Positions 8,105 through 14,651 of a DNA stretch of 61,818 nt are shown here, piece after piece. The stretch is from Pontibacter ummariensis (GTDB lineage: Bacteria > Bacteroidota > Bacteroidia > Cytophagales > Hymenobacteraceae): NCBI RefSeq assembly GCF_900188175.1, contig NZ_FZOQ01000030.1, positions 1 to 61,818 on the forward strand, read 5' to 3'. A model generated the notes under the pieces. The model was not told the DNA's origin. It ran no database searches and saw nothing but the letters and a program-made list of their open reading frames with translations. Within the stretch, counting starts at the first letter, position 1. The number at the start of each line of letters is the position of its first letter. Both the position numbers and the translations under genes were made by a program.

Positions 8105-8500
8105 CTAATCCTTAAATCTCCACAATCTGCGGATTCCATCCTGATTGGAAATTACCAAAGAGTCCTTGTCTGCTTTGATTACTCTGGTCTTAAAAAAGGG
8201 AACGTTATCCTCAATGTATATCAGTGTATCGTTTCTAAACTCATATTTTATATACTCGAACGCGTCTACAAAGAGTATTGAATCTTCTTCGATGTTAAAG
8301 CTTGCATTTTCAGTTTCTCCTGAGGTCCATACACCTTTTATATCTTCCTTAGTAAATTGAACTTGGGTTCCTGAGTTCTGTGATTCTATTGTTGGAGAAG
8401 AAGTGTTGTTTTGATGTTGGTCAATAGATTCATTTTCTATCTCTTTTACACTACAGCTTATCAGAAGCAGTACAAAAGCAAAGGTGTATATTTTCTTCAT
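8105..8500 (-). CDS. Lipocalin-like lipoprotein
   Basis: A 131-residue protein. MKKIYTFAFVLLLISC is a lipoprotein signal with the lipidated cysteine at position 16. A Ser/Asn/Gln-rich linker (about 20-50) leads to IKGVWTSGETENASFNIEED and alternating beta strands (LIYIEDNVPFFKTRVIK, DSLVISNQDG). A G-x-W start followed by strands is the pattern of short lipocalin-like or META-like domains found on Bacteroidota lipoproteins. Ligand unknown. It is the only gene of its cassette, between sites 23 and 24. Confidence 0.7.
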   Translation of the reverse strand: MKKIYTFAFVLLLISCSVKEIENESIDQHQNNTSSPTIESQNSGTQVQFTKEDIKGVWTSGETENASFNIEEDSILFVDAFEYIKYEFRNDTLIYIEDNVPFFKTRVIKADKDSLVISNQDGIRRLWRFKD

Positions 8501-8516
8501 CTATTAATTCTTATAC

Positions 8517-8572
8517 CTCCCAACGCCCTGGACTATGCGGCTGCAAAGCTGCCGTATAGATTTTGTTGGCAG
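8517..8572 (-). repeat. attC-like site 23
   Basis: CTCCCAACGCC left and TTTGTTGGCAG right, with inner arms ACTATGCGGC and GCCGTATAG closing on a GCAAAGC loop. A compact 56-bp site with a clean inner stem. Confidence 0.8.
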
Positions 8573-8580
8573 TTATTTTA

Positions 8581-8679
8581 TTATCTAATAATTAAAGCTT
8601 CCAATACCAATGAAAAGAATCCTGGAAACAGCAGAAGAATAAATGAGTAACTGTCTTCAGCAAGACTTCCCTTCACCAT
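8581..8679 (-). CDS. Putative 32-residue single-pass membrane protein
   Basis: The minus strand from ATG 8679 to TAA 8581-8583 encodes a peptide starting MVKGSLAEDSYS and continuing FILLLFPGFFSLVLEALIIR. The second part is long and hydrophobic enough for one membrane span. It is the only open frame in the smallest cassette of the array, about 110 bp between sites 22 and 23. Small hydrophobic peptides of this size can be toxins or membrane regulators, but nothing here shows which. It could also be chance in a non-coding cassette. Confidence 0.4.
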   Translation of the reverse strand: MVKGSLAEDSYSFILLLFPGFFSLVLEALIIR

Positions 8680-8680
8680 G

Positions 8681-8760
8681 TCCCAACATTGAACAAACCT
8701 AAAAGGCCTTCCTAAATGGGAAGGCGTAGCCGAAACCTAAATTATGCACTTGGTTGGCGG
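8681..8760 (-). repeat. attC-like site 22, partly degenerate
   Basis: The right half is standard (AAGGCGTAGCCG apex, CCTAAATTATGCAC arm, TTGGTTGGC box). The left half is altered: TCCCAACATT replaces the usual AACGG, and ACCTAAAAGGCCTTCC interrupts the pairing arm. GCCTTCC / GGGAAGGC form an extra short stem. Confidence 0.6.
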
Positions 8761-8773
8761 CCGTTTTTATTCA

Positions 8774-9592
8774 TTATCCATTTAACTCTGCTTGTATGTC
8801 TGCCAGATACACTTTATCCAGTGGTTCGGTGTATGAATCTAATCTTTTATACCCCTTTAAATAAAGAGCTTTAGCCTTTTCCATATTCTCCTTAAAGCTT
8901 TTATACTGACCTGCTTTTTTGTAAATGAGTCCCAGATAGTAATAAGAATCCGCTAAATAGCTGTTAAGTTGAATTGATTTTTGTAAATCTTTTAATGCTT
9001 CGTCAGTGTAACCCATCTCCATTTTAAGAACTCCTAAATGCAGAAAGTCATATGGCAGCGGGGAGTAGTTGTCTTGTTGTAGCTGGTTCTCAATAATAGA
9101 GATTGCTTTCTCTTTCTGCCCAATAGCTTTATAGCATAAGGCTTTTACAATGTTCAGGTGATAGTCTCCATTTTGTGAGTAACCTATATCATACTTCACC
9201 AGTGAATCTAACTTTTCAATATCCTGAATAGCTCCCTTGTAATCTTTAACAAATTGGTATCTGCACCAACCTCTGTAACCCAAGCGTCCGGTTGGGTTTA
9301 ACGCAACAGCTTTATCGATCAATTTCTTCCAAGTAATTAAGTCTCCACGCTTTAAATATGGAACAGATTTTTCATAATAGGCATAATCCAGAGAGGGGCA
9401 TAGCTCAATGGCCTTATCAAATAAGCCCTGTGACTTTCTTGATCCTTGACCACCCTCTGCTTCTGTAGCTAATAAGCAAGCCTGGTAACAAGGGTCGTTT
9501 TCGGTACTATCAATTTTATAAAAGTTACAGTTTGGCTGAGAAAAGGTCAATGTTGGAAAACTTAACATCAGAATTATTAATAGGTATCTCAT
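8774..9592 (-). CDS. TPR-repeat exported protein
   Basis: A 272-residue protein with a signal peptide (MRYLLIILMLSFPTLTFSQP, probable cleavage after about residue 19). The mature part is built of tetratricopeptide-like helices: SLDYAYYEKSVPYLKRGD, AIGQKEKAISIIENQL, GYTDEALKDLQKSIQLNSYL and ADSYYYLGLIYKKAGQY are recognisable units, about four to five in all. TPR proteins mediate protein-protein contacts; a periplasmic role is likely from the signal. Its ATG overlaps the stop of the upstream gene (ATGA at 9589-9592), so the two are co-translated and travel as one two-gene cassette. Confidence 0.8.
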   Translation of the reverse strand: MRYLLIILMLSFPTLTFSQPNCNFYKIDSTENDPCYQACLLATEAEGGQGSRKSQGLFDKAIELCPSLDYAYYEKSVPYLKRGDLITWKKLIDKAVALNPTGRLGYRGWCRYQFVKDYKGAIQDIEKLDSLVKYDIGYSQNGDYHLNIVKALCYKAIGQKEKAISIIENQLQQDNYSPLPYDFLHLGVLKMEMGYTDEALKDLQKSIQLNSYLADSYYYLGLIYKKAGQYKSFKENMEKAKALYLKGYKRLDSYTEPLDKVYLADIQAELNG

Positions 9593-10098
9593 GGCATTAT
9601 TTCGACTAAACTTCCACCCTCAACTTTAAATGTCAAGTACTGATAATAATCATAACTCTTTCCTTGATGTTCTCCAACCATCCAACCAGACATTCCCTTT
9701 GTTAAATTCAATAGCTGGTTTTTTAAATCACTACTAAATTCCTTTTCGTTAAAGTCATTGCCCATTTCCTGTACTCTAAACCTTCCGAGTCTCCCTTCAC
9801 AGTTTACGATAAATCTTATGGTAATGTATCCTGTATCTTTCTTTAATCCTTTTGATTTTAGCTCTCCTATGAAATACTTATTAATCGCAAGCTTTTCTCC
9901 TTCGTACTGGATTCCATTTCCGAAATTATAATATTGAAGCACATTATTGTCATCGCATACTTTAAAATCAGGGTCATCAATCTTGGAGTTGAAATAGATG
10001 TCACCTACTTGCATAGGGTATTCTTGTTTTTTCTTTTGCCCTTGTCCGCATGAATAAAGTGTCGCCAAGAGAGCTGGTATTATTATCCATCGTTTCAT
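9589..10098 (-). CDS. Lipoprotein with TonB C-terminal-like domain
   Basis: A 169-residue protein from ATG 10098, chosen because MKRWIIIPALLATLYSC is a lipoprotein signal and the 11 codons upstream extend towards site 21. The mature part ends in a module with GYITIRFIVNCEGRLGRFRV and FSSDLKNQLLNLTKGMSGW, the strand-helix pattern of the TonB/energy-transducer C-terminal domain (I-x-x-x-F-x-V-x-x-x-G). A lipid anchor instead of an inner-membrane helix means it is not a canonical TonB; such domains occur on many Bacteroidota lipoproteins. The next gene, a TPR protein, overlaps it by 4 bp. Confidence 0.65.
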   Translation of the reverse strand: MKRWIIIPALLATLYSCGQGQKKKQEYPMQVGDIYFNSKIDDPDFKVCDDNNVLQYYNFGNGIQYEGEKLAINKYFIGELKSKGLKKDTGYITIRFIVNCEGRLGRFRVQEMGNDFNEKEFSSDLKNQLLNLTKGMSGWMVGEHQGKSYDYYQYLTFKVEGGSLVEIMP

Positions 10099-10126
10099 GT
10101 GTAATTTCTGTCTCATCATAATGGCC

Positions 10127-10190
10127 ACCAACGTGCTCGTGCAGCCGAAGCCCGTAGCGAAGCAAGGGTTAAGGCTGAACTGTGTTGGCA
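10127..10190 (-). repeat. attC-like site 21
   Basis: CACCAACGTGC left, TGTGTTGGCAG right. Inner arms TCGTGCAGCC and GGCTGAAC, apex GCCCGTAGCGAAGC, close to site 27. Confidence 0.8.
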
Positions 10191-10198
10191 GAAGTTAT

Positions 10199-10708
10199 TT
10201 ATTTTCTTTCAAGAACTCTGACTACTTCGCCCCTTGTTGCTCCCTTAAATAATGGGCGGTATTCAACCGAAATGGGGAAACCTTCAATCCTTACGAATGA
10301 AGTGCTACTGATGGGCCTTATCTCTAATTTATCATCTGGAGCCATGTCAGGGGCATGAGCATGCGTTCCAATACGGGTGTAGTACTTGCAGTCTTCAAAA
10401 AAGACTTTGAAATTGATGCCTCGATAAGCTTCTTTTGTATGAGAGTTGAAAAGTTTCAAACTGTCTCCGTAATATAAATACTCATACTCCACATATGATG
10501 TAGATGTATCAGAATAGACTAAATGGCCATCTTTGTTGTAATATTTCTCAACTTCGCTTTCTGTACTCCATAATCCTTGAAGAAAACTATGCATCATGAT
10601 AACTGCCTGTTCACTTTCCTCGCAGCAGGAAGGCTCTATTTCTTCCTTTTCCTTACAGGAAAAAAGCAGTGTGCCCATAATCAATGATATTAATAATCTC
10701 TTTTTCAT
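10199..10708 (-). CDS. Lipoprotein, lipocalin-like, unknown function
   Basis: A 169-residue protein from ATG 10708 (the 27 codons upstream read through site 20 and are rejected). MKKRLLISLIMGTLLFSC is a lipoprotein signal. The mature part begins with a Glu/Cys-rich segment (CEESEQAV) and then LQGLWSTESEVEKYYNKDGH, which resembles the G-x-W plus N/D-FYN-x-x-G start of the lipoproteins at 12314 and 35027. The rest is beta-rich (YVEYEYLYYGDSLKLFN). Three related proteins within 25 kb, one outside the array, suggest that cassette genes can be recruited from or given back to the chromosome. Confidence 0.65.
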   Translation of the reverse strand: MKKRLLISLIMGTLLFSCKEKEEIEPSCCEESEQAVIMMHSFLQGLWSTESEVEKYYNKDGHLVYSDTSTSYVEYEYLYYGDSLKLFNSHTKEAYRGINFKVFFEDCKYYTRIGTHAHAPDMAPDDKLEIRPISSTSFVRIEGFPISVEYRPLFKGATRGEVVRVLERK

Positions 10709-10721
10709 CTTATATTGATTT

Positions 10722-10789
10722 GTGCCAACGAACTGGTGTAGACGATGTGCAAGGCGTAGCCGAGCATAGAGTATACACATGGTTGGCAC
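10722..10789 (-). repeat. attC-like site 20
   Basis: GTGCCAACGAACTGG left, GGTTGGCAC right, inner arms GTGTAGAC / GTATACAC, apex AAGGCGTAGCCGAGC. Outer boxes are perfectly complementary over 8 bases. Confidence 0.85.
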
Positions 10790-10793
10790 TTAG

Positions 10794-11420
10794 TTATTTT
10801 TTCAGTAGCGCTACGAGTAGAGCAATTAGCGCCACACCTAACGCTACATAAGTTAATTGATTATTACCGCTTTCTTCTTCTGTTTCTGATGCTTTAGTCT
10901 GATTCCTATAGGCAGTAAGTATAGCGTACTCGTTCATCCAACTTTTCAGGTGCAGAGGAAGTTGTTCTTGCTCTTGGGTCTCTACCAGCTCTTCTATTTG
11001 TAGAGAATCGAGATGCTCACTTGGGAGAGGCGGCACATAGCTGAATTCTGGGTTGGAGAGATTTCTGGATATGCTACAGCCATCGATTTCGGGTATATAA
11101 CCATTCTCATTCAAACTGGTATAAATAATCCACATACCCTCAGTTACAGACTTTGAACAAGAGCTGGTCGGATAGTTATAACCAACTAAAGTGGCAGCGC
11201 CTGCTTCACCTTTGATAACATCAAGAACTTTTACAGTATAAGTACTATCACTAAGGCTGATAACATCACCAACAAACACTAAAGAACTTTCTTTAATGTT
11301 TTTATAAACTCTCTCAGCTTTCCAGTTCTTGCCAATGAAAGGGACACATGCACATGCAAAAACACTGTGATTCGATAGCGTCACACCAACTACTAATACA
11401 AGTACTTTTATATAAGTCAT
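10794..11420 (-). CDS. Exported TIMP/netrin-like protein with C-terminal membrane anchor
   Basis: A 208-residue protein. The signal (MTYIKVLVLVVGVTLSNHSVFA) is followed by C-A-C-V-P, then YKNIKESSLVFVGDVISLSD and WIIYTSLNENGY, with a paired cysteine at TSSCSKS and DGCS. A mature N-terminus of the form C-x-C directly after the signal, then a VFVG-x-V strand, is the mark of the TIMP/netrin-like fold seen in many Bacteroidota secreted proteins. The C-terminus (LTYVALGVALIALLVALLKK) is a membrane anchor with a basic end, resembling sorting tails. Function unknown. The start codon is just left of site 19. Confidence 0.7.
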   Translation of the reverse strand: MTYIKVLVLVVGVTLSNHSVFACACVPFIGKNWKAERVYKNIKESSLVFVGDVISLSDSTYTVKVLDVIKGEAGAATLVGYNYPTSSCSKSVTEGMWIIYTSLNENGYIPEIDGCSISRNLSNPEFSYVPPLPSEHLDSLQIEELVETQEQEQLPLHLKSWMNEYAILTAYRNQTKASETEEESGNNQLTYVALGVALIALLVALLKK

Positions 11421-11425
11421 AATTG

Positions 11426-11491
11426 GTACTAACGTTACTCGTGCAGCAAAGCTGAAGCGTCAGCAAGGCTTACTGCTACACCTTGTTGAGC
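11426..11491 (-). repeat. attC-like site 19
   Basis: ACTAACGTTACTCGTGCAGC left, TTGTTGAGC right. Apex GAAGCGTCAGCAAGG is the same as in site 4. The stop codon of the 39-residue frame at 11476 lies inside it. Confidence 0.75.
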
Positions 11492-11595
11492 TTTCGTAAT
11501 TTTTTTAAATACTCTTCTACTACTGCATTAAACTCACCTACTGAAAAGGCAGGAACCCCATTATCTTTCTCCACCTTTTTACAATTCATATTCAT
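11476..11595 (-). CDS. Small overlapping frame, either a second cassette gene or the frameshifted end of the gene at 11579
   Basis: The minus strand from ATG 11595 to TAG 11476-11478 encodes 39 residues, including NGVPAFSVGEFNAVVEEYLK and a KKLRKLNKV tail. It overlaps the end of the upstream frame in a different register. The F-S/T-x-x-E-F-x-x-A-V-x-E-Y-L motif looks like the usual C-terminus of the winged-helix-like family to which the upstream gene appears to belong, so a single-base frameshift splitting one gene of about 135 residues is as likely as two overlapping genes. Its stop is within site 19. Confidence 0.45.
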   Translation of the reverse strand: MNMNCKKVEKDNGVPAFSVGEFNAVVEEYLKKLRKLNKV

Positions 11596-11878
11596 GTAAC
11601 TCTCCAATTTTAAGTTTTCCTTCAATGCTTAGCTTCTTGGGCAAACCATACTTCCAATTCTTAAATGTATCTGTGGTTTTCAGCTTCCCTTCATTTATTT
11701 CTACTAATCCACACGCTTTAGCTGATTCTACACTTTCCGTAAATTCTTGATAGGTAAGAATGGCATGATTCACATAGTCAACATAGCCAATGATATCCAG
11801 TAAACTCGCTCCTTCTTCACCCTTTTCTGAGTGAAATACAGACTTGATTACCAAGGAGTGAGTGTTGCTAAATTCCAT
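11579..11878 (-). CDS. Winged-helix-like hypothetical protein, possibly frameshifted at its end
   Basis: A 99-residue cytoplasmic protein (MEFSNTHSLVIKSVFHSEKG, then SLLDIIGYVDYVNHAILTYQ and GLVEINEGKLKTTD). The pattern of a helix, a DYVNHA-x-x-TY segment and G-L-x-x-x-x-x-G-K-x-x-x-T resembles a short winged-helix family often seen as integron or genome orphans. I cannot name a function. Homologues as I recall them extend further at the C-terminus, and the extra part appears to be present in the overlapping frame at 11476-11595. It starts 20 bp left of site 18. Confidence 0.6.
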   Translation of the reverse strand: MEFSNTHSLVIKSVFHSEKGEEGASLLDIIGYVDYVNHAILTYQEFTESVESAKACGLVEINEGKLKTTDTFKNWKYGLPKKLSIEGKLKIGELHEYEL

Positions 11879-11897
11879 TTTCTTTAACTACACATGC

Positions 11898-11952
11898 AGC
11901 CCAACGTACTGGGCTAAGGCATGCTTTTGTGTGCTTTAGGTGTGGATGGGCG
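11898..11952 (-). repeat. attC-like site 18, altered right box
   Basis: GCCCAACGTACTGGGC left; the right end reads GGATGGGC where GGTTGGGC would be expected, changing the GTT cleavage triplet to GAT. Inner arms CTAAGGCA / TGCTTTAGG remain. Possibly a dead site that fuses two cassettes functionally. Confidence 0.65.
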
Positions 11953-11981
11953 AAGTTGATTTATTATTTCACTAATTAGTG

Positions 11982-12188
11982 TCAAATTTTAGTTTTAAAT
12001 ACTTTTCTCGTTATAAAAATTAAAATCATTAAAATAATTGTTAACGACAAGAAAGAAATATCGGTCTTCACTGGTATTCGATGTCCAGAACCATGAAACA
12101 TTCCCCATAACAATAGCGCAGCAATTAAAAGTATCGAAAGAGTTAGAGTCAGTAGTCGTCTTATCAAACTTATCTTTCGTTCTGTCAT
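11982..12188 (-). CDS. Small two-helix membrane protein
   Basis: From ATG 12188 the protein has 68 residues with two hydrophobic spans (about LLTLTLSILLIAALLLWGMF and ISFLSLTIILMILIFI) joined by a short polar loop and ending in basic residues. The open frame extends upstream to 12266, adding IDEEERKLIRYQK, which reads like genuine acidic-basic coding sequence, so a non-ATG start between 12190 and 12235 is possible; the most upstream part lies in site 17. No family recognised. Confidence 0.6.
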   Translation of the reverse strand: MTERKISLIRRLLTLTLSILLIAALLLWGMFHGSGHRIPVKTDISFLSLTIILMILIFITRKVFKTKI

Positions 12189-12229
12189 CTTTTGATATCT
12201 TATCAATTTTCGTTCTTCTTCATCAATTA

Positions 12230-12298
12230 CGCTCAACGGTACTCGTGCATAATGTGGGTGAGGCATAGCCGCAGCCTAAACTATGCACTTTGTTAGCA
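12230..12298 (-). repeat. attC-like site 17
   Basis: GCTCAACGGTAC left, TTTGTTAGCAG right, inner arms GTGCATAATGTGGG / CCTAAACTATGCAC, apex GAGGCATAGCCGCAG. One of the clearest sites. Confidence 0.85.
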
Positions 12299-12313
12299 GG
12301 ACATGTTTTTTAG

Positions 12314-12778
12314 CTATTTTTTTGTAAACTCGTTAGTCTGGATAGCTTTATCTACCACTACGTTGCCAGTCCCATCATTATATACAGGAACTGTATTTTG
12401 CACCCACGTCATTTTAGAAGCTGAGATAGCAGTAATCTCATGTGGTTCCGTTGTATTGCCGTTAATTTTGAATTTGATGTAGTCTTTCTCCTTTTCCTCA
12501 AATATCTGATAATCACCCGAACGCATTTCTACAAGTTGCCCATCGGCAGAAGGAGCCAACATCTTCATGGTCTTCCCATCAAATCTGAAAATCCATCCCT
12601 CAGCCCCTATTTCCTGATGAACCATGTTCCCATCCTCATCATAAAAGTTTGTCGTGATGTTTAAACAAGTCCATTCTCCTTTAATAAATTCGCTGGGTGT
12701 GCCTGGAGTTGCTGCCTCCTCTTCGCAGGCAGTAATGAATAATAAAATAAGGAAGGAAAGTAGAAAATGCTTTTTCAT
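12314..12778 (-). CDS. Lipocalin-like lipoprotein, paralogue of the chromosomal gene at 35027
   Basis: A 154-residue protein. MKKHFLLSFLILLFITAC is a lipoprotein signal. The mature part reads FIKGEWTCLNITTNFYDEDG, then FRFDGKTMKMLAPSADGQ, EKDYIKFKINGN and ITAISASKMTWV. The lipoprotein at 35027-35518, outside the array, has the same order: GRWINHLRIDNFYNLEG, FKGNKMDI, EKDYIVFLKDGK, ITTLNDTSMVWEL. Both end in T/Y-EF. They are clear distant paralogues. The fold is probably an eight-stranded lipocalin-like barrel; ligand unknown. It is alone in its cassette. Confidence 0.75.
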   Translation of the reverse strand: MKKHFLLSFLILLFITACEEEAATPGTPSEFIKGEWTCLNITTNFYDEDGNMVHQEIGAEGWIFRFDGKTMKMLAPSADGQLVEMRSGDYQIFEEKEKDYIKFKINGNTTEPHEITAISASKMTWVQNTVPVYNDGTGNVVVDKAIQTNEFTKK

Positions 12779-12806
12779 AACTTAATTTTTTATTGATGGT
12801 TAATTA

Positions 12807-12860
12807 ACTGCTAACGGCTTTGCTATGGTGCGTTTATGCACTGTAGGTTTTGTTAGCTGT
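12807..12860 (-). repeat. attC-like site 16
   Basis: CTGCTAACGGCTTTGC left, TTTTGTTAGCTG right, with a short inner stem around GTGCGTTTATGCAC. Compact 54-bp type. It overlaps by a few bases the 3' end of the split gene at 12853. Confidence 0.75.
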
Positions 12861-13464
12861 CGCTTTTTTTAATGTCAATTCTATACTTCACTGTTTCTCG
12901 GCCTGTATCACAATTCAATTGAACTGATTTATTATCAATCTCGACCATTTCCCAAAGGACAGAAGGAACACTCTTTTCTACTATGCTTAATTCTAAAGTT
13001 TCAGAATTGATGAATACCAGGTTTGTATTAGGAGTATCAATGAAATTCCATTGTTGCAGAAACAAGCCTTCCCCATACTGAAAGAACCAGTCGCCATATA
13101 CCTTGTCACTTAGACCATAAATAAACGGTTCACTTTTTAGTGAGAAGTAAGCAGGTCCAAAGCGCACTTCTCCGTTATACTTTTGATATAGTTTAAGCTC
13201 ATTAACTTCTTTCCAGACTGTTCATTGCTCGGCTGCAGACCCACCAGCAAACAGAACTTTCATTTGTTCTTTCTCTTCCTTTGTCATTGTTAGTCTTTGG
13301 AAGATTGACAATAGGCCTGCAAACAACATGATGATGAGTCCACCTATCACAATGATTGGATAGAGAGCTAAATTAGCTATTGTTAGCAGTGGATTTAAGA
13401 ATCTATTGCCTTCTGTGCGCTTTTTGATTGCGCTAGTTTGCTTTATTTTGAATTGTTGCAGCAT
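12853..13464 (-). pseudogene. Membrane-anchored hypothetical protein interrupted by an in-frame TGA
   Basis: Two frames in the same register are separated only by TGA at 13222-13224. The first (13464-13225, 80 codons) begins MLQQFKIKQTSAIKKRTEGN, has one long hydrophobic segment (NLALYPIIVIGGLIIMLFAG) and ends KVLFAGGSAAEQ. The second continues without a gap as TVWKEVNELKLYQKYNGEV and RFGPAYFSLK, then a beta-rich domain with YGDWFFQYGEGLFLQQWNF and VKYRIDIKKSDS. GTG at 13167 could start the second part but would cut into the apparently conserved region. Either a nonsense mutation, a readthrough signal, or a sequencing error. No family recognised. Confidence 0.55.
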
Positions 13465-13479
13465 TCTTAATTAAAGTAC

Positions 13480-13547
13480 CAGCTAACGGTCTCGTACAGG
13501 CTGCGAACGAGGTATAGCCGAGTATGGAGCCTGTGCCGTGTTATGTG
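13480..13547 (-). repeat. attC-like site 15
   Basis: CAGCTAACGGTCTC left, CGTGTTATGTGG right, inner arms GTACAGGCT / GAGCCTGTGC, apex GAGGTATAGCCGAG. Very like site 2. Confidence 0.8.
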
Positions 13548-13642
13548 GTGCAGTTTTTTAGTGAGATTCCGATACTAGGCTATCTGCGAGTTTTACATCG
13601 AAGTTAGACAGAACTAAATATATTTTAACTTCATATTCAAGA

Positions 13643-13861
13643 TCAAGGTAACTCTTCGACGTTTTTAGATATAGTCGAAAAAAGAGGAACCCAAGTGATA
13701 ATCAATAGAATCATTAGGAGGAAGATGTTGATGTTTTTATCTCCTAAAATGGAAGAAGCTATAAACCCACCTAAAATAACACCGTCGATAAAAAAGGCGA
13801 GTACTATCAATTGGATCGCTTTAGCTTTAAAGAGTAATTTCCCAACTTTTACTTCTCTCAT
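13643..13861 (-). CDS. Small two-helix membrane protein
   Basis: A 72-residue protein with two membrane spans: AIQLIVLAFFIDGVILGGFI and NIFLLMILLIITWVPLFS, separated by ASSILGDKNI, with a basic N-terminus (MREVKVGKLLFKAK) that should stay in the cytoplasm. No family recognised. Of the 460-bp cassette it uses only half: about 145 bp upstream to site 14 and 95 bp downstream to site 15 show no further convincing gene. Confidence 0.55.
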   Translation of the reverse strand: MREVKVGKLLFKAKAIQLIVLAFFIDGVILGGFIASSILGDKNINIFLLMILLIITWVPLFSTISKNVEELP

Positions 13862-14007
13862 ATTTTTCTTTCTGTTGTGAGTCTTTTCTGATGAAATGCA
13901 ATAAATCCTCTATCACTTTGCGTAAAGCAGCCTAATTTTTCGCCCTTTAAAAATTCGTACTAGATGAACAGTTCAGCACTCAAATCTTCTTTCTATTAAT
14001 TTTCTTT

Positions 14008-14076
14008 GCCACATAATGTGTTCGTGCATAATGTGGGGAGGCAAAGCTGATCCCTAATTATGAACTGTGTTGGGTG
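14008..14076 (-). repeat. attC-like site 14
   Basis: Left box reads CCACATAATG, a decayed form of the usual CATAACG; right is CTGTGTTGGGTGC. Inner arms GTGCATAATGTGGG and CCCTAATTATGAAC, apex GAGGCAAAGC. The 3' end of the 14058 gene lies in it. Confidence 0.65.
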
Positions 14077-14555
14077 CTGGCGTTTTTCATTTTTATTACT
14101 TTCACATCTACCTTTTGATTAGATGGCCACATATGAATTTCATAAAAGTCATTCCCATCAAGTCCATCCTCACTAAGCTTATCAAGATTACCGTAGTAAA
14201 TTCTGACTCTATAAGTTCCTTTATTAACTTCGATTCTCTGTGCTTCTGGAAAATAATCCGTACAACCTGCTACCACTATTTTTCCTGAAGTTGCTTCTAA
14301 GTCACATTCATTAATCTGCTCAAAAGGAGTTAAGTCAAAGGGTAACTCTGGTTCTGAATCAAAAATTTGTATAGTAACAGGAACATCCATATTTCTTGCT
14401 GTTCCTACCCCAATCGTTCCTGGCGCCAGAGCTAAAAGTTTGTCAACAGCCTCTTGAGTCCAAGAATCTGAAAGATTTCTTTCCGCCAGCTCATCTTGAA
14501 GATAGAACTGAAAGTAATCAGCAAATAAGTCTGTTTTGATTTCTTTTATCTTCAT
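14058..14555 (-). CDS. Hypothetical cytoplasmic protein
   Basis: A 165-residue soluble acidic protein (MKIKEIKTDLFADYFQFYLQ, LAPGTIGVGTARNMDVPVTI, YRVRIYYGNLDKLSEDGLDG, YEIHMWPSNQ). The N-terminal part alternates strands and helices and the middle holds a cysteine pair (NECDLEA, AGCTDY). I recall proteins of this shape as uncharacterised bacterial orphans, some beside immunity or competence genes, but cannot name a family. The last residues (about NASTQHSS) are encoded by site 14, so recombination at this site would change or remove the C-terminus. Confidence 0.65.
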   Translation of the reverse strand: MKIKEIKTDLFADYFQFYLQDELAERNLSDSWTQEAVDKLLALAPGTIGVGTARNMDVPVTIQIFDSEPELPFDLTPFEQINECDLEATSGKIVVAGCTDYFPEAQRIEVNKGTYRVRIYYGNLDKLSEDGLDGNDFYEIHMWPSNQKVDVKVIKMKNASTQHSS

Positions 14556-14570
14556 CTATAATTTCGATTG

Positions 14571-14641
14571 CACCCAACGGTGCTGGTATATGCGACTTGC
14601 GAGGCTTTAGCCGAAGCATGAAGTATATACTGGGTTAGCAA
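14571..14641 (-). repeat. attC-like site 13
   Basis: GCACCCAACGGTGCTGG left, CTGGGTTAGC right. Inner arms TATATGCGACTTGC / GCATGAAGTATATAC with one or two bulged bases, apex GAGGCTTTAGCCGAAGC. Confidence 0.85.
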
Positions 14642-14651
14642 CTTTAATTTT

